A stretch of DNA of 64,000 nt. Source: Margaritispora aquatica. Taxonomy: Eukaryota; Ascomycota; Leotiomycetes; Helotiales; Discinellaceae. This document shows, piece after piece, positions 1-12,562 of the stretch. Each line of letters starts with the position of its first letter. Positions within the stretch are counted from its first letter, which is position 1. The stretch lies in assembly GCA_007644065.1 (NCBI GenBank), contig VJWN01000007.1, positions 2,200,167-2,264,166 of the forward strand, read 5' to 3'. The notes under the pieces are model-generated. The model did not search any database and was not told where the DNA came from. It saw only the letters and a program-made list of their open reading frames with translations. Both the position numbers and the translations under genes were made by a program.

Positions 1-2073
1 CTCTTTCGCACGGCAAACATCTTGGGAGGTTCGGATCACATCTTGTCTTCCTCTACTGATCATCAGCACGCAATGCATCAAATATATGGATCATTGCAAT
101 GCGACGCACCTGGCGACATCTACAACATGCTGTTAATGTATGCGCAATCCTTGGAGAGTGATCATCGCTTTCATGGCTGCTCTCCCGAATATTCGGCGAC
201 TTGGCTTCGTGAGCTCTATTCACAGAGCTCTGCGCCGATCGTATTAGATCTGCCGTGTCCATTGACCCCTCTATATGGTGTTTCTGGTTGATATAGGATG
301 AGGCGGGTTTGATAGTAGATTGCTGCTTGCGGGCTTCATCATCATCGAGGGTTCGCAATTGTAACACTGTATACGGGCCAGTGGCCTTGCGCGATCGAAG
401 AGGGGGGGAAGAACGGACAGCACAGTGTTCCACCACCAGTTCAAAGTGTGTTGAACAGGAAGTTCTAAAAGTGCACTTGAGTTGTCATTTCAGAGTCCGT
501 CTAAAGGCTAGGCTGAGTACTGAAAAGGACGGTCGAGTTGGTGTGACCTCGAAGAAAGATGTTAAGGTAGGAAGGGGTCTGTGTCGCTGATTCTCAACCA
601 AGACGTAAGACTGTACAGTAGAGGAGTGTACTGTAGGAAGACGCACCCCCGCGCCTGGATGGATTTCTCCAATTAGGATCTAGGATTACCTGGGAGTACC
701 TGTCGGCGCAACCACAAATGCAGGCATAGCCGACAAGATTGTGGTAGAGGACTTGTCTTGACGTTTTGCTCGTGGAAATGGACGCCCAGACCGACAGCAC
801 CAGTGACAGAATTCTAAGGAGCATATTGCTCGATTTCAGAAGGTCAAACACCCACCCTGAGGAGATTATTGTCCAGAAAATTCAGCATACCGAAACCCTG
901 CGTGCTGGTTGCGAGTCTCTATGGGAAAAGAGAAAGTCAGCCAATGATAGCCCAATATCACAAGCCAAGGAAGCTCTGAAAGGATTAGAAAGGTGGATCT
1001 AAAGCCCTACGAATACCGCCACCTTCTCGCCGCTTCAAGGTGAAACTAAATGGCCTCTAGGCTTACGGATGTACAACAAGCTGGTCCAACTTCGTACTCG
1101 CATCTGTAGGAAGCTAGCTTGCTTGCTCCGGTATGGATGACATTTGACATTTTGACGAATTAGGACCACTTAAGGCGAAAAGGAACATAATATCCACCAC
1201 GGCCTCAGCCAGTTTGACACCATTCAAGTGGAGACAATATTCCCATTGCTTTTGCTTCATCTAGAACCACCTACCTCATTGTGAGATCTAGCGAGTGAGG
1301 TGAGAGGAACAAATGTCAGGACGGGTCGGAGTTCAGTGTTAAATCCTTGTCACGAGATCATGGAACGGAGGTCGAAATGCTCCATCCCCCATGTGAGTGA
1401 TAAAGGTGTGGAAGCAGTGGAGCGTAAGGTACGGAGGTACTGTACAGTACAGCACAGTACGAGTTGGTGAAGTGGTTGTGTTGAGAGGACAGGACAGGAG
1501 AGGACAGGAGAGAGAGGACAGGAAATCGTCTGTGCGAGAATGTTTCCTCTTCCCCTCCATCTCCATCTTCGTCTTTCTCCAGTCAAGTCAATCGCTTCTC
1601 ACTCCTCATCACCAACACAACTAGCCTTTCAACATTATATTTATTGAACCACTTTACGGTCATTTTCTCGTTTTGACTTGACGGGATCATCTCAAATCCC
1701 TCAAGATTCTGTATACCCAATCTGGATTCCACAAGTGCTGCATAAGGTAGTGGTTTAGTGTTAGGCCGGTCGACACTATCAAAATCCCCGCGCCATTGAG
1801 CTTCCAGCGATATCTGCATAACGTGGTACAAGTGCTATTGTCAGAACTTAGTTACAACCCGCCTCGGTACTTTCTTTCAACCTCTACAGTTTTCTCGAGA
1901 GCCCTATATTTTAGGTTGAAAAAGGCTGCTCTGGGTATTTGCCGCCGGGTAAGTAAGCGGGAAGTGTAACTAGTTATCGTCTCATTCATGCTATCCTAAG
2001 CCATTCGTATTAACGACACATTCCACATCATCGCCAAGAGTAGAGAGAACATAATTGCCCCAACTAGATCGAC
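1..2073. other. Region without a confident gene (left edge)
   Basis: No recognisable gene. A plus-strand frame is open from base 1 to a stop near 291 and could be the 3' end of a gene lying mostly outside the window, but it carries no motif I recognise and the opposite strand is also open there (53-436). A short frame at 778-1002 (+) is likewise anonymous. The segment near 1436-1462 has overlapping copies of a GTAC/CAGTAC motif. The last few hundred bases should hold the promoter of the Zn2Cys6 gene. Confidence 0.5.
1483..1523. repeat. Purine-rich GGACAGGA tandem tract
   Basis: A stretch made of degenerate GGACAGGAGA units, nearly all A and G on the plus strand. It is a simple-sequence repeat in non-coding DNA. 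Confidence 0.7.
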
Positions 2074-4306
2074 ATGCGTCGAAATGGTCCAAGTGCAGCG
2101 GACACTCCCCTCTTGAGAGTATCAAGACCCGTTTCAGCCTGCTCGAGATGTAAGTTGAGATGCACATATAGTATGTATAATGTCCAGAACGCTTACATTT
2201 GATGTAGGTCGTGGTGCTAAGATAAAGGTTGGACTTGCCTTCAGATAACTTTAATCATTTCGGCAAACTGACTGAATATATCAAAAGTGTGATGGCAAAC
2301 TGCCGGCTTGTACGGCATGCGAGAAATCAGGCCGAGCAAGTGAGTGTTCTAGTGCCAACGATCAGTTTGCCAAAGGCAAGGAACGGAGGTACATTTTCCA
2401 AAATTACAATCTGAAATGGAGCCAAATCCTGACCATTCTTTAGCTACGTAGCATCCCTTGAATCTCGTGTAGAGAAACTCGAAAGAAGGATACAATATGC
2501 CAGGAACCGGAAAGCATCTGTCGCAATGCATGATGGTGAAGAACAAACCGAGCTGCCAGATCGCAAAGACTCACTTGCCACTATTCGAGCTGCCATACAT
2601 GGCAAAGCAGCCAAGAGGAGAGAGGCAGCTGATGTTGATGAGCTTGTCTCAGACTTTGGTTTCCTGTAAGTGAAATTAGCGATGAGGCGAACTCTCTAAC
2701 AGCCTCAGCTCGGTCAATGCTACAACTCGTGATTTTGAGTCAGCGACGACTAATATGACTTTTGCACGTCTCATTCTTGCAGCTGCAAATAATGACCCAG
2801 TACCAAAATCTCAGCCCTTCCAGTTGCCATCCAGGCCGAAATCTATGGCACTTATTCAATACTATCTGGACAACGTATTCGCCCTTTTCCCAGTTTTCAA
2901 TGAAACCTCGCTTTTCAACGCTCTTGATGCTGTCTACCAAGAGAATGGTCGGCCAGTAACAGACTTTGAGCACTGGCTTCTCTATATGGTTCTTGCTATA
3001 GGTTCTACAATCCAATCCCGCAGCAACAAAGATGCGTACTATGCAGATGGTGTTTTGTGGGTTGGAAGGGCGTTAAGATACTCTGATCGTGTTCTCATGC
3101 CAGGATACGTTTCACAGATACAAGCACTAATTCTGCTCGTACAATACTCCATGCTAGATCCGGCACATTTCGATAGCTGGCAGCTTATCGGGTTTGCATG
3201 TCGTGCGGTTGTGGATTTAGGCTTTCACCAAGATCCTCCAAAGGAACAGCATATTGATAAGAAACAGATGGAGTTAAGACGCAAGATTTTCTACTGTGTC
3301 TACTCTTTTGATAGGTAAGCATCCAGAGTCTAGTAAAAAAAAGTATATGCAGCTGACTGTCAGTAGATCGATCAGCATGGTTCACGCCCGATCATTCTCA
3401 TTCACAGATGATTCCACGAGTGTTTCTCTTCCAGCTCAACCAATGAGCTCTGATTCTGCAGGGAAATCTGCCCATGGACCTCATTCGATCGAAACGGCCT
3501 TACTTCTCTTCCAACTACGGCAGATACAGTCGTCTTGGTTTCAAGAATTATTCCAGTCAAGTCGGGATCAGCTTCAAAACTCATCAATCTACATTTGGCA
3601 AATGTGCCAAGAGATGCGCGAATGGTCCGAGTCTTTCCCTGATAGTCTACCACTCGCATTCAAAGAATACTTCGATCTCGAGTTACTTTATAGCTACGTA
3701 TACTGCTTGGCACCATCATGTCGTGTGCAGACTGTTTCAAATTATGGCAAAACTTTGATTTGTGAATACAGCATCGCCTATATGCAAAAGATTTTCCCAA
3801 TCAGCCGAGATCCAATCAATAAGGCATTCTATACATACCACGATGCGCTACGGGTTTATTTCGTCGGTAGCCAGTTTCTCGCTGTCCTATCTGAGAATCT
3901 GGACCAACTTCTAAACGGCATTATCACCTACACCCCTTCACTTGCAGGCTCTCCTCCACCACCACCATTACCACCAAATGCTGGCGTTGACAACATCGAT
4001 CGATCTCTAAATTGTATCACGCACGTCAAAGAGACACTAAAGACGTTTGGTCATCGTTGGGAAGACTCGAAGATTCTTCTCGCAAATTTCGATGCTCAGG
4101 CGGAATCTCTCCTCCAAGCTTTACATAGGAGAAAGCATCACATCGAGGATGTATCGCGAAGTAGTCACAGCCCTCCAAGCTTCATGCATCAAGGAGGATT
4201 CGAGTCATTGGGACACGGGATTCCTGAGGAATGGGCAAATATGGGACCAGGGTATGGAAATCCAGGTACTCTACAAGCTGGCCATGGCGGGGGTCGTCCT
4301 CTTTGA
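2074..4306 (+). CDS. Zn2Cys6 fungal-specific transcription factor
   Basis: This is a nuclear DNA-binding regulator with an N-terminal Zn2Cys6 binuclear cluster and a fungal-specific transcription factor domain in the middle. Exons: 2074-2149, 2208-2227, 2288-2388, 2444-2665, 2709-3314, 3367-4306, giving 654 aa. Splicing the first three exons assembles the cluster with cysteines at residues 23, 26, 33, 40, 43 and 52, which fits the family spacing (2-6-6-2-8). A short basic coiled-coil linker follows. The regulatory domain begins near residue 195 (ALIQYYLDNVFALFPVFN) and extends over the remaining two thirds. A proline run lies near residue 535. The start at 2074 is the only ATG that reads into the cluster. 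Neighbouring genes do not form a pathway cluster, so the target genes are unknown. Confidence 0.9.
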
Positions 4307-4714
4307 AGTTCGATGTATAGTTTCCCAACATTACGCCTATTTCACACCGTCTAATATAATGAGACATGTTAAGCAACTTGTGTTAGCCTACCGTCCTCCG
4401 CCCCTTCCCAATTGACAGTGCGACCTACAGTGTTCTTTCCTCCTGGCACTCCTATCCTAACCTCACCTCCTCTGGTCCGTATCTCCAATCTGATTCCCTT
4501 CTCGTCCTTGAACTCCAACCCAAATCAAAGTACTTTGTGAACCGCATATTTTGGGTCTTTAAACACAATTATCAAGTATTGTATTGTGCTATCGTATCCT
4601 TTCTACACGACCCAGTTTATTATTGAACCGAGGGCATATAACATATACAGGTAAGTCACAATCTTAATCACCTGCCAAGCTTAACCTTTATTTCGCAGCT
4701 TTTTCAAAACAACA
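4307..4714. other. Intergenic spacer
   Basis: This 408-bp spacer lies between two genes on the same strand and must contain the 3' end of the regulator transcript and the promoter of the membrane protein. I see no ORF or structured element. It is pyrimidine-rich around 4430-4520. Confidence 0.6.
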
Positions 4715-6020
4715 ATGCTGCCGCCTGTCAGGACCCGATATAGGCGCCTCAATCAGTCAAATAGGCTACTCGCCATCAGATTGATGCTCTCCACCTTTCT
4801 CCTCGTCATTCTAATTCTTCCAGCGATTGGATTCCATCGTCGCTATCAAGATGAAGACCACAATGCCCAGATGCATATACTAGCTGAAGATGGGAGCTTG
4901 CCAGACACTTCTGTGGATCCTGCAACTCCTTTGGATATATTCAGCTTGCAAATTCAACCCGTCGCTCGAGGAGAAATAATCCAGGAAGACGATTCAAGTC
5001 CACTAATTAGACATCCTGCCAAACGAATTCCCCCAACGTCAACCTTGACCTTGACCTCGACCAATTGCACATCAGTCCGGTTCGACAAAGATGTCTCAGC
5101 TGAAGACTGTGCAGTACATTTGTTGGAAGCAGAATATACTGGCGACGCCGATGATGATGAGGATGAGGATGGCGATCCTGGGAATGATAACAACCTTTCT
5201 GTCGAAGCCAGACATGTATCGAGTCTTCATATCAACAGCGCAAAATCACTTGTGGACAGTAATACGAATGAACTCGAGTACTCCAGTGGTCGTATCCTCG
5301 CTCCTAGGTGGCCGGAGTGGTTCAATCCGAAGAAGTGCGAACAGGACGGTCTATCCTCCAGTGTTCGAGAACGCTGCCGAGCAAAGGAAAATATCAATAT
5401 CATTGGATGGTCTGCCTTCGGAGTCGTCATCTTATGTGCTCTCATGATGTTGATCCTGCAAACCCTTACCTGCATAAGACGTCGAGGGGCGGCTTCGCGA
5501 GATCTGAAGAAAATTATGTCCGAGCAAACACACTCCCATAGTCCAAGGATGAGAACTGGTGTGCCATTAAGACTTTCAGTAGGAACTGATGGAGACGCGA
5601 ACGAAGGCGTTAGTGACCTGACATCAATCAAGAAGGCCAGGTCGGTCCTGGGAATGACGCATGTGGATGAGGAGGCAACGATTGGTTTGAATCAGAGTAA
5701 GTCCGTTGATGATACTACTGATGGATGGACCTCATGGTTTTCACAAAAATGCGAAAAGCCTGTGAGTTGTCACGTTCCCCCGACAAGTCCTCGATCTACA
5801 TAGTCTGGTCTATGCTGATCTCTCTGGGATGCAGCAAACCAAGCCAGCCCCTCGGATCCGACTTCCTCGCATCCCATCATTGAGACTGCCCAAGCCGTGT
5901 CTCGCCACGGTTCGGAGAACTAATGGGCTTGATTTCTACGAGGATATCGAGGATCTTGAGAAAATCAGCCTAGTTGATGATCGGCAAGGCAGACAGATTC
6001 GATGGTACTTGCGTGGCTAG
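4715..6020 (+). CDS. Membrane protein of unknown function, two transmembrane segments
   Basis: I do not recognise the family. Exons are 4715-5761 and 5835-6020, giving 410 aa. After a short basic N-terminus (RTRYRRLNQSNR) comes a hydrophobic segment at about residues 19-41, which could be a signal anchor. Then follows a roughly 185-residue acidic region with a DDDEDEDGD tract. A second hydrophobic segment lies at about 226-250, followed at once by the basic stretch CIRRRGAASRDLKK. The C-terminal third is hydrophilic. The layout suggests that the loop between the two segments is exoplasmic and both ends are cytosolic; this is inference. The start at 4715 has A at -3. The intron removes an in-frame stop and the second exon continues the frame with a basic, proline-rich tail. 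Confidence 0.7.
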
Positions 6021-6603
6021 GTCGTGTTCTCTAAAGAGGGTGTGTATTATGATCATGTTCTTGGGGAAGTGGGTGCTGATATTTGTTGTATAAGGACTGT
6101 TGGTGTCAAATCAACATTTGGTGAGAATGAGGAAGGAAGCTGTGCAATAGCAACGCAGAGAAACAAATACATGGATAATCACAGGAACTTCAAAGTTGAT
6201 GGGTGATAATTGTGAACAATCCTGTCTTCCTACCTGTCATTCCACACCTATCAAGATCCTCACGCACTCTAGTAGAATATTCGCCTAACTCGAAAAATAT
6301 TTTTCTGGAAGTACCAACACAATACCAACCCTATATCCTCTACATCGAGCCTACTATTAGCACGACTCATGGCCTACACTAGATAGTGAATATCAAATGT
6401 CCACAAATTCCACCTCGCTTCATCTCGCTTTACCTCGATCTTGATATGCCTCCAATCGAAACAAAGCAAGCCATCATCCTGACTTTGCTCTTCCTCACAT
6501 CTAATCCATACCTCTATAAAACCTCAACAGCCCCAAACAACATACAACAGCCAATTCACTCGCTCTGAAGAGAAGCATATGATCGGAAATTATAGATTAC
6601 CGA

Positions 6604-6632
6604 ATTACAGCTACAGTTACAGCTACAGTTAC
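6604..6632. repeat. TACAGY tandem repeat
   Basis: Alternating TACAGC and TACAGT hexamers in the non-coding spacer between convergent genes. Confidence 0.7.
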
Positions 6633-6675
6633 GCTGCGGTAACATGCGCCCCAGCTCGCTCCAACCAACCAACTA

Positions 6676-6696
6676 TTCGATTCGATTCGATTCGAT
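6676..6696. repeat. TTCGA tandem repeat
   Basis: About four TTCGA pentamers in a row in the same convergent spacer. Confidence 0.75.
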
Positions 6697-6784
6697 CCCA
6701 TCAACATTAACTTTTTAGTCTCCATCCATTACTCAATTATCACATATATTACAATCAAAAAATCCGGCGCGCGAACCTGTTGCT

Positions 6785-6802
6785 GCCATCGCCATCGCCA
6801 TC
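6785..6802. repeat. GCCATC tandem repeat
   Basis: Three exact GCCATC hexamers, followed by degenerate copies to about 6818. Confidence 0.7.
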
Positions 6803-7045
6803 GCTGTCGCCATTGCCGTAACGTTGCTCCGACATATTCCGGTCAAGATACCAAAGTAGAAAGTTGTGAATGAAGCAAAATGGGTATCAACGAAGCAATC
6901 AACGATCTCATCCCAAACCATGTGCGCCTTCTAACCTCCCCAATTCCCCAAATCTCAAATGTACAACCTCCCCTTGACGCCACGTAATCACCAACAAAAG
7001 AAATGTATAAATGTGTCGACTACACTTGAAGTAAAGTATGCGTCC

Positions 7046-9845
7046 TCAGACCGCTCCCTCAGCCCCTTCTAAAACTCTTCTCGCGGCGTCTAGTCGTCTC
7101 CTCCAGACGCGACCCTCGTACGTAGAATGCCCTGCCTCCTGCAAGCCAAGCACACATTCTCCTAGACTTGCAACGAGCCTTTCGACCAGAATCTGGTCTT
7201 CTTTTGCCAGCATGCTAACTGGCGATTCACCATCATTTTTCCCAGAACTGAAGGGAGTCGAGTCGCCAAAAAACGACACGACAGAGCTGCGAGCGGATGA
7301 GCTGGGGTTGCTGCTAGCTTTCGGTTTGTTGACCAGAGGAAAGCTTCGGCTTGTACCTGTGGATTCGATGGAGCCAAAAGAGCTTATGGATGGTCGATGA
7401 CTGCTCGTTCCGTTACGCTCCTCCTTATTGTGCAATGTCGGGGTGGAACTGGAGCTACTAAAGTCGTCCGTTGCCTGTTGCTCATCTTCGGGGAGTTCAG
7501 GAATGCCACCGAATGTAGATCTCTTGGTGGTGACAGCTGTATCTGCATGCGGAGCTGACGGCTTAACAATATGCACAGCAAAGTTGTCATGATCCTCATC
7601 GTCTTCATCGTCAGAATTGGAACCTTCTTCGGCTGTGGCAAACGTAGCCATGGTAGAAACTGTGTCAGTACTATCGGATCGAAGATGGCCCAACGAAGCC
7701 CTCTGCTGCCCACCGTTTGAGGATCTATCATCATCGAGTGGTACAGCTGGACCACGAGTAGTCTCCACAGAATCTTCCGAAGTGAAGCTTGCACCGCTCC
7801 CTCTTCGTGCTAGTCTCTGCTGGCTTATCGTTCCCATTGCACTGTGCAAAAAGAAATGCTCATAATCAAAGGCATCCTCGCGATCTTCATGGGAGATTGG
7901 GACCGCCACTGTGTCATGATACATCGAAGAATCACTTTCGTAATCGTCCACCTCATCTCTATCGACCATCTCTTCGTTGTAATCGTTCTCGAATTCTTGC
8001 TCTGCGAGTTCGGAATCCTCCTCCTCGGTAGCAGTATCAAACTCGCCACCCATCTCTTCCTCGTCATCTTCGTCAACTTCATTAATCAAATGTTCCATCC
8101 TCGGATCCTGATGTTCAGCAACGTCTTCGTAGATACTCGCTGTCTCGGATTCCACATTATTTTGATTGTCATTAGCAGGACTTCTATCAGTGGCTTTGGC
8201 GTTTGCCTCCGCCTCCGCCTCCTCTCGCTCCTGCTCCTTCCAAGGCGGTTGAGCGACACCACCGTCAGCACTTAAGGGAGAATCGCCATAACCCTTTGCA
8301 CCCGCATACCACTGTTCAGCAGCAGTGAAAGGACTTGGTGTTCTCAGACTTTGCAAGCTTCGACGCTTCATGGTATCATCACGGGCCCGATCCCTTAGTA
8401 CGGATAATCGACCCTTGAGATCGGACATCTGATCACGTAAATCTCGCATTTGCATAGTTGAGGTAGAGCGTGTTAATCCACGATGATCTCCAAATGGACT
8501 CGAAGAACCATCTAAGCTTGACTGGAGACTGGAACGATCTACATCAAACTCTGGCAAGGTTTCGTCCTCGTTTAGAGGCTCAAGGGAATAGCCATGCGGG
8601 GGTGAAGTCTTACTTAATGACGAAGAGAATCCAGATCGTACTCCACTTCGAAAGTCTTCTCTTGGGCTCTCTGGTGTGTGGCTTAATGGTGGTGAGGGTT
8701 CACTGCTATCAATTCCGCCTCGCCCATTGTACCGAGCAGCTGCGCTAGATGCTCGAACAGGGAATCGGGTAGAAAAAGGTGCAGTCCGTAGAGGTGTGGA
8801 TATCGAGTTTTCGCTCTGGACCCGAGCATGTCCTGGACTTGTGGCTGGCGATTCATTTGGCGTGTGCAACTGCCTATGCTTTGATGTAGGAACTCCAAGT
8901 GTGCTTCCTCTCTGGCCATTCACAGGCGGAGAAGGCGTGGATCGGGATAGCGGACTACTGCTGTGTATTGGAGTGACAAAGAGAGAGCTTCGCGCGCGAG
9001 TGAGATTGCCTTCCATATTCTAGAAAATTATTAGTCAAGCAATACAGACACCAACTCAGCAAGATCCTCACGTTTAATCGCTTCTTTGCATTCAGCAGAA
9101 TTTCTTCTGCCCTCCGACTCAATGCAGCACTAGAATTCCTGTCCTCGTCCTTATCTCGGTCATGTTCATTTCTGGATAATCGCTGGGTCTCTGAAGCAAT
9201 TACTCCTTCTGTATAAGAGTCTGCGACACTCTCCTCATCATCTCCTTGAAATACGCTGTCGTCTACACTAACACCATCATCAAAGTCCCTAAATAGCTCG
9301 GCAGACTGGCCCTCGGATCGCACTGTGCTAGTTGACTCGATTGATATTTTCCTCTGGTGGCTGCCCAGCTTGGTCCGCTTCATTACAGCATCGTAACCTA
9401 CGGTCGGACTTGATCTTATCGGCGAGTCCTTATTTTGGTTTTGCGCCTGTTTAAGCATTCTTCTCTCTGCTGGTCCTGGTATCTTCCTCCCCGGCGTGCT
9501 CTCGGCCTCAGTAACCTCTCCGATGTCTGATAACATGGTGCCATTGCCATATATGATTCTGTAGCAATTGAGAAGTTAGACAGCTCTGGTTGTGGGGTGG
9601 GATGCAAGGAACTCTTCCACTTACGGTGTAGTGGTCGCCATCGTATGTCCATGTGCAGAGCCAATTGAAAAGTTACCAGATCCTATACTCCTCCAGTCAT
9701 CGCCCAGTGAGTCTGCTCGATATGAGTTTTCTGGCAGTTCGAAATCCTCATATGGCAATATCATTTCGGGATTGGTCAGCGTCGGGCTGATTTCACCTGG
9801 ATGGGGACCAGAGGAATAAGCCATAGTGGTCGTTTGTATATGCAT
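7046..9845 (-). CDS. Large disordered Ser/acidic-rich protein of unknown function
   Basis: Exons on the minus strand are 9845-9625, 9558-9072 and 9019-7046, giving 893 aa. All junctions are GT-AG and the frame is continuous. The protein is mostly low complexity: Ser/Pro-rich with many SP and RSS sites, plus long acidic runs (for example NEVDEDDEEEMGGEFD). Two parts look folded. One is a short heptad-like helix near residues 430-460 (MRDLRDQMSDLKGRLSVLRD). The other is the C-terminal helix pair ending in LVERLVASLGECVLGL and RRRLDAARRVLEG. This arrangement suggests a phosphorylated scaffold or cytoskeletal regulator, but I cannot name the family. The ATG at 9824 has a better context (A at -3, G at +4) than 9845 and may be the true start, giving 886 aa. 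Confidence 0.75.
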
Positions 9846-12562
9846 GCTTCCGAGGACAAAGTTGGGAGGGAGAAGGTGTGGTTCTTGGAGGAAGGATAGT
9901 AGGCGATTGTCGTAGTCGTATTGGTCGGTGGGTGCAGCCGTGTGGGTAGGAATAGAATTGGGTCACTGTTCCGTCGTGTAAAAAAAAAACGGTTGAAGCG
10001 TCCAAGTGCTAATCGGCCTAGATTTCGAAGAGCAAGAAACAAGGTCAACGTGCTGACGATCCAAGTCCTTTTTGCATTGGCACTTTGCAATGCACGAAGA
10101 TCAAGCCGATTGAACACAGATACACAATCCAGACTGTAGTAGGCACATGGTTATCGTGGTTGTCGTGAGGGTAGATTTGGCTGACTGGGTGGTGGGTGAA
10201 CGATTTGGTGATTGTGAGGTTCTCCTGACTTGGAGATTTATGGTGGACTGGGGACTGGGGACTGGGATTGGGAATGGGATGATGGGATGACTGGTTCGGA
10301 TCGGGTCTGTGTCTCGGTTTTCAACAAGATAGCGCCGGCAAAAATATATGGCTTTTAATGGGCTTTAAATGGGCTTCTAATGGCTTCAACACCACTGCAG
10401 GCACACAGGAGTGCTTTTCATCAGTAGCTGGGCATTTGAGAGTACCTTACTCGTTCCTGGAGGAAGCTGCAGCACCCCGACTACTGCAGCTGTTGGGGTG
10501 GGACAATTAAGATCAAGGCTCCAGGGCGTCAGGCAAGTCACTCCATCATTTTTTTAATCTAATCCCCGACGAACCATGCCTTTCAGGTTCTCACCCCTGC
10601 TGGAATTAATTTCATCCCAGGTTCATTACAGTGCACACCCAGCATATCCAGCATGTCCAACATGCCTAGGTCTGCAACCCGTGTGTTACCCTGGTCTGAA
10701 CCAGCGGAAGTCTGTTCGGATTCTTCCCCACCATGGTCTTCCAGAGTCTCACAGTGTCCACTCTCAGTACTGGGGTCGATCTTTGTTTCTTATAATTGGC
10801 CAATCCGGATATTCCATTTCATCCCATCTCTTCTTGCTGATGACGTTCAATTTCTTTTCGAAATTCTCCTAAGCTCTTGAAACCTTAGTAATAAGACCAC
10901 TATTACTTTGGGCTATTTAGCAGCCGTGAGACCATCACACAAGCACAAAGCACAAAGCACAAACACAAACACAAACACAAGCACATATGGAAACTTATGC
11001 GCCCATGCATGAGCTAATGTTATGGTGCAGGAAACGACGCAACCCCTATTCAATTTCCTCGTCAAGCACAAGGGAAATAAGCGAGTGAGGGCATTTCAAC
11101 TTTGAAAAATGTAGCAAGATTTAAACTCGCGAAAGTTATAATGAAGATGTTAGATCGGCCCCCATTTCCCGAATGTACAAGTCATCGTCTAATATTACTG
11201 TTTCTGGCGTTTGGAACAAATCTTGAGCTTGATATCAAGATCTCGGTCAGCAACAGTTAGTGATTGTGAGACTGTAGTACCATTGATAAAGGATAGGTGA
11301 ATTCCTAACCATGATATCCATCAAAAAATGACAGAATTGTTTGTCAAGAATTCAAATTACAATGTTCCAGTACCTCGTTCAAGACAACGAGCAGATGCAT
11401 TTCCTTGATTTTGCTAATCACGAAGAAAGGAAAATATGAGGCAAAACTCTAGTTTGCGACCGCTCGATAAAAATGTCCACCTAGTGTAATGGAACTATGT
11501 GCATACAATTTAAATACTTTAAGTTTCTCAATGATTATTGCACGATACCTTGCGCCTATACATTATAATTCTTTCGGGATTATTAAAACGATAAGGCATT
11601 AAGCATACACTTTAAAGTGGTATAGAAGCTATGGAATTGTGATATAATTGATGCCGTTTCTAATAAATTTAGGGAAGCAACAACCACCAGATCTTTAGAG
11701 CAATGAATCTACCATCGCCACCCCCAAAAAAATTGTTCAATGTCTGGGTAGTTCAAGCTTGTCTTATATTTAAGCGAGGTATTTCCAAAAAAGGCAACTA
11801 CAGAAAAACGATGGGTCTCCAAGCATGAAGACTTCACGCTAATAGTCTCAAAAAAACGAGGACCAGTCTTACTTTATGGACGACTTCGAAACACAGAGCA
11901 AATAGCTTAGCTTTCACTCGAACCGACAGAACACTGTTCTACGGCTCCAACACACTGAGCCTTCGCAACCTCACAAACAAAGGTGGGGTGTGCATTCTAA
12001 TTCATAACTCCGAACTCCGAATTATGAACTACAACGCCGAAGACACAAGAGATAGTGTATGCTATATCAGGAAGAAACGGAAATCCAAGAACATGCAAAG
12101 CTATCCTGTGACACTGATATGAAAGCCCATATCACTCTCGGAGAACAAGTCAGTCCATAGGTAGGTTTAGCTGAAGATCAGCGACCTTTGTCAAGACATA
12201 GGTAGCTTCAAGGTAGAATTTAGCTCTCCTTTTGTGTCACCCGCTTTGGAAACTGTGACTAACTAATTGATAGGGCAGGATAGAGAGACAAATCTCCCCA
12301 GCGCTTCGGTTAGCATTTATCTCTATCTTCACGCCTTTGCGATGTCATCAGGTTAAACGACTGGGCACAATCGAACACCGACAGCACGGAGTACATGTAG
12401 TGTATCTCGTGACTCATGCCGAGTTTCCACTCCTCGCTTCAAGAAGTACATATACCGAACGAACTCAGCAAAGTCAGATATACATCTCTTTGATACGCAT
12501 CTTAAGTTCGCGACTGATTTAATTAGTTTGTGATCGAGTGACAACCTCAAACATCAGCCAAG
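9846..12562. other. 2.7-kb gene-poor intergenic region
   Basis: The region separates divergent genes and holds both promoters. Its ORFs (for example 10576-10872) are short and unrelated to anything I know. The stretch 11000-12300 is AT-rich and shows no coding frame. A CACAAA-type repeat lies at 10937-10985. I see no transposase remnant, terminal inverted repeat or structured RNA. Confidence 0.55.
10937..10985. repeat. CACAAA/CACAAG tandem repeat
   Basis: About eight units of CACAAA, CACAAG or CACAAAG in a row, in intergenic DNA. Confidence 0.75.

Larger units (their letters stand above)
6021..7045. other. Convergent intergenic region
   Basis: The region lies between the 3' ends of two convergent genes. 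It has no credible ORF but several microsatellites: TACAGC/TACAGT units (6604-6632), TTCGA units (6676-6696) and GCCATC units (6785-6802 and degenerate beyond). Confidence 0.6.

Noticed and set aside
2074..6020. Regulator plus membrane protein as part of a secondary-metabolite cluster
   Set aside because: No synthase, oxidoreductase or transporter of such a pathway lies nearby; the next genes are unrelated.
10576..10880. Overlapping plus-strand frames of 75-98 codons in the gene-poor region
   Set aside because: Two frames overlap in the same stretch, neither has a motif or splice partner, and the region is otherwise non-coding.
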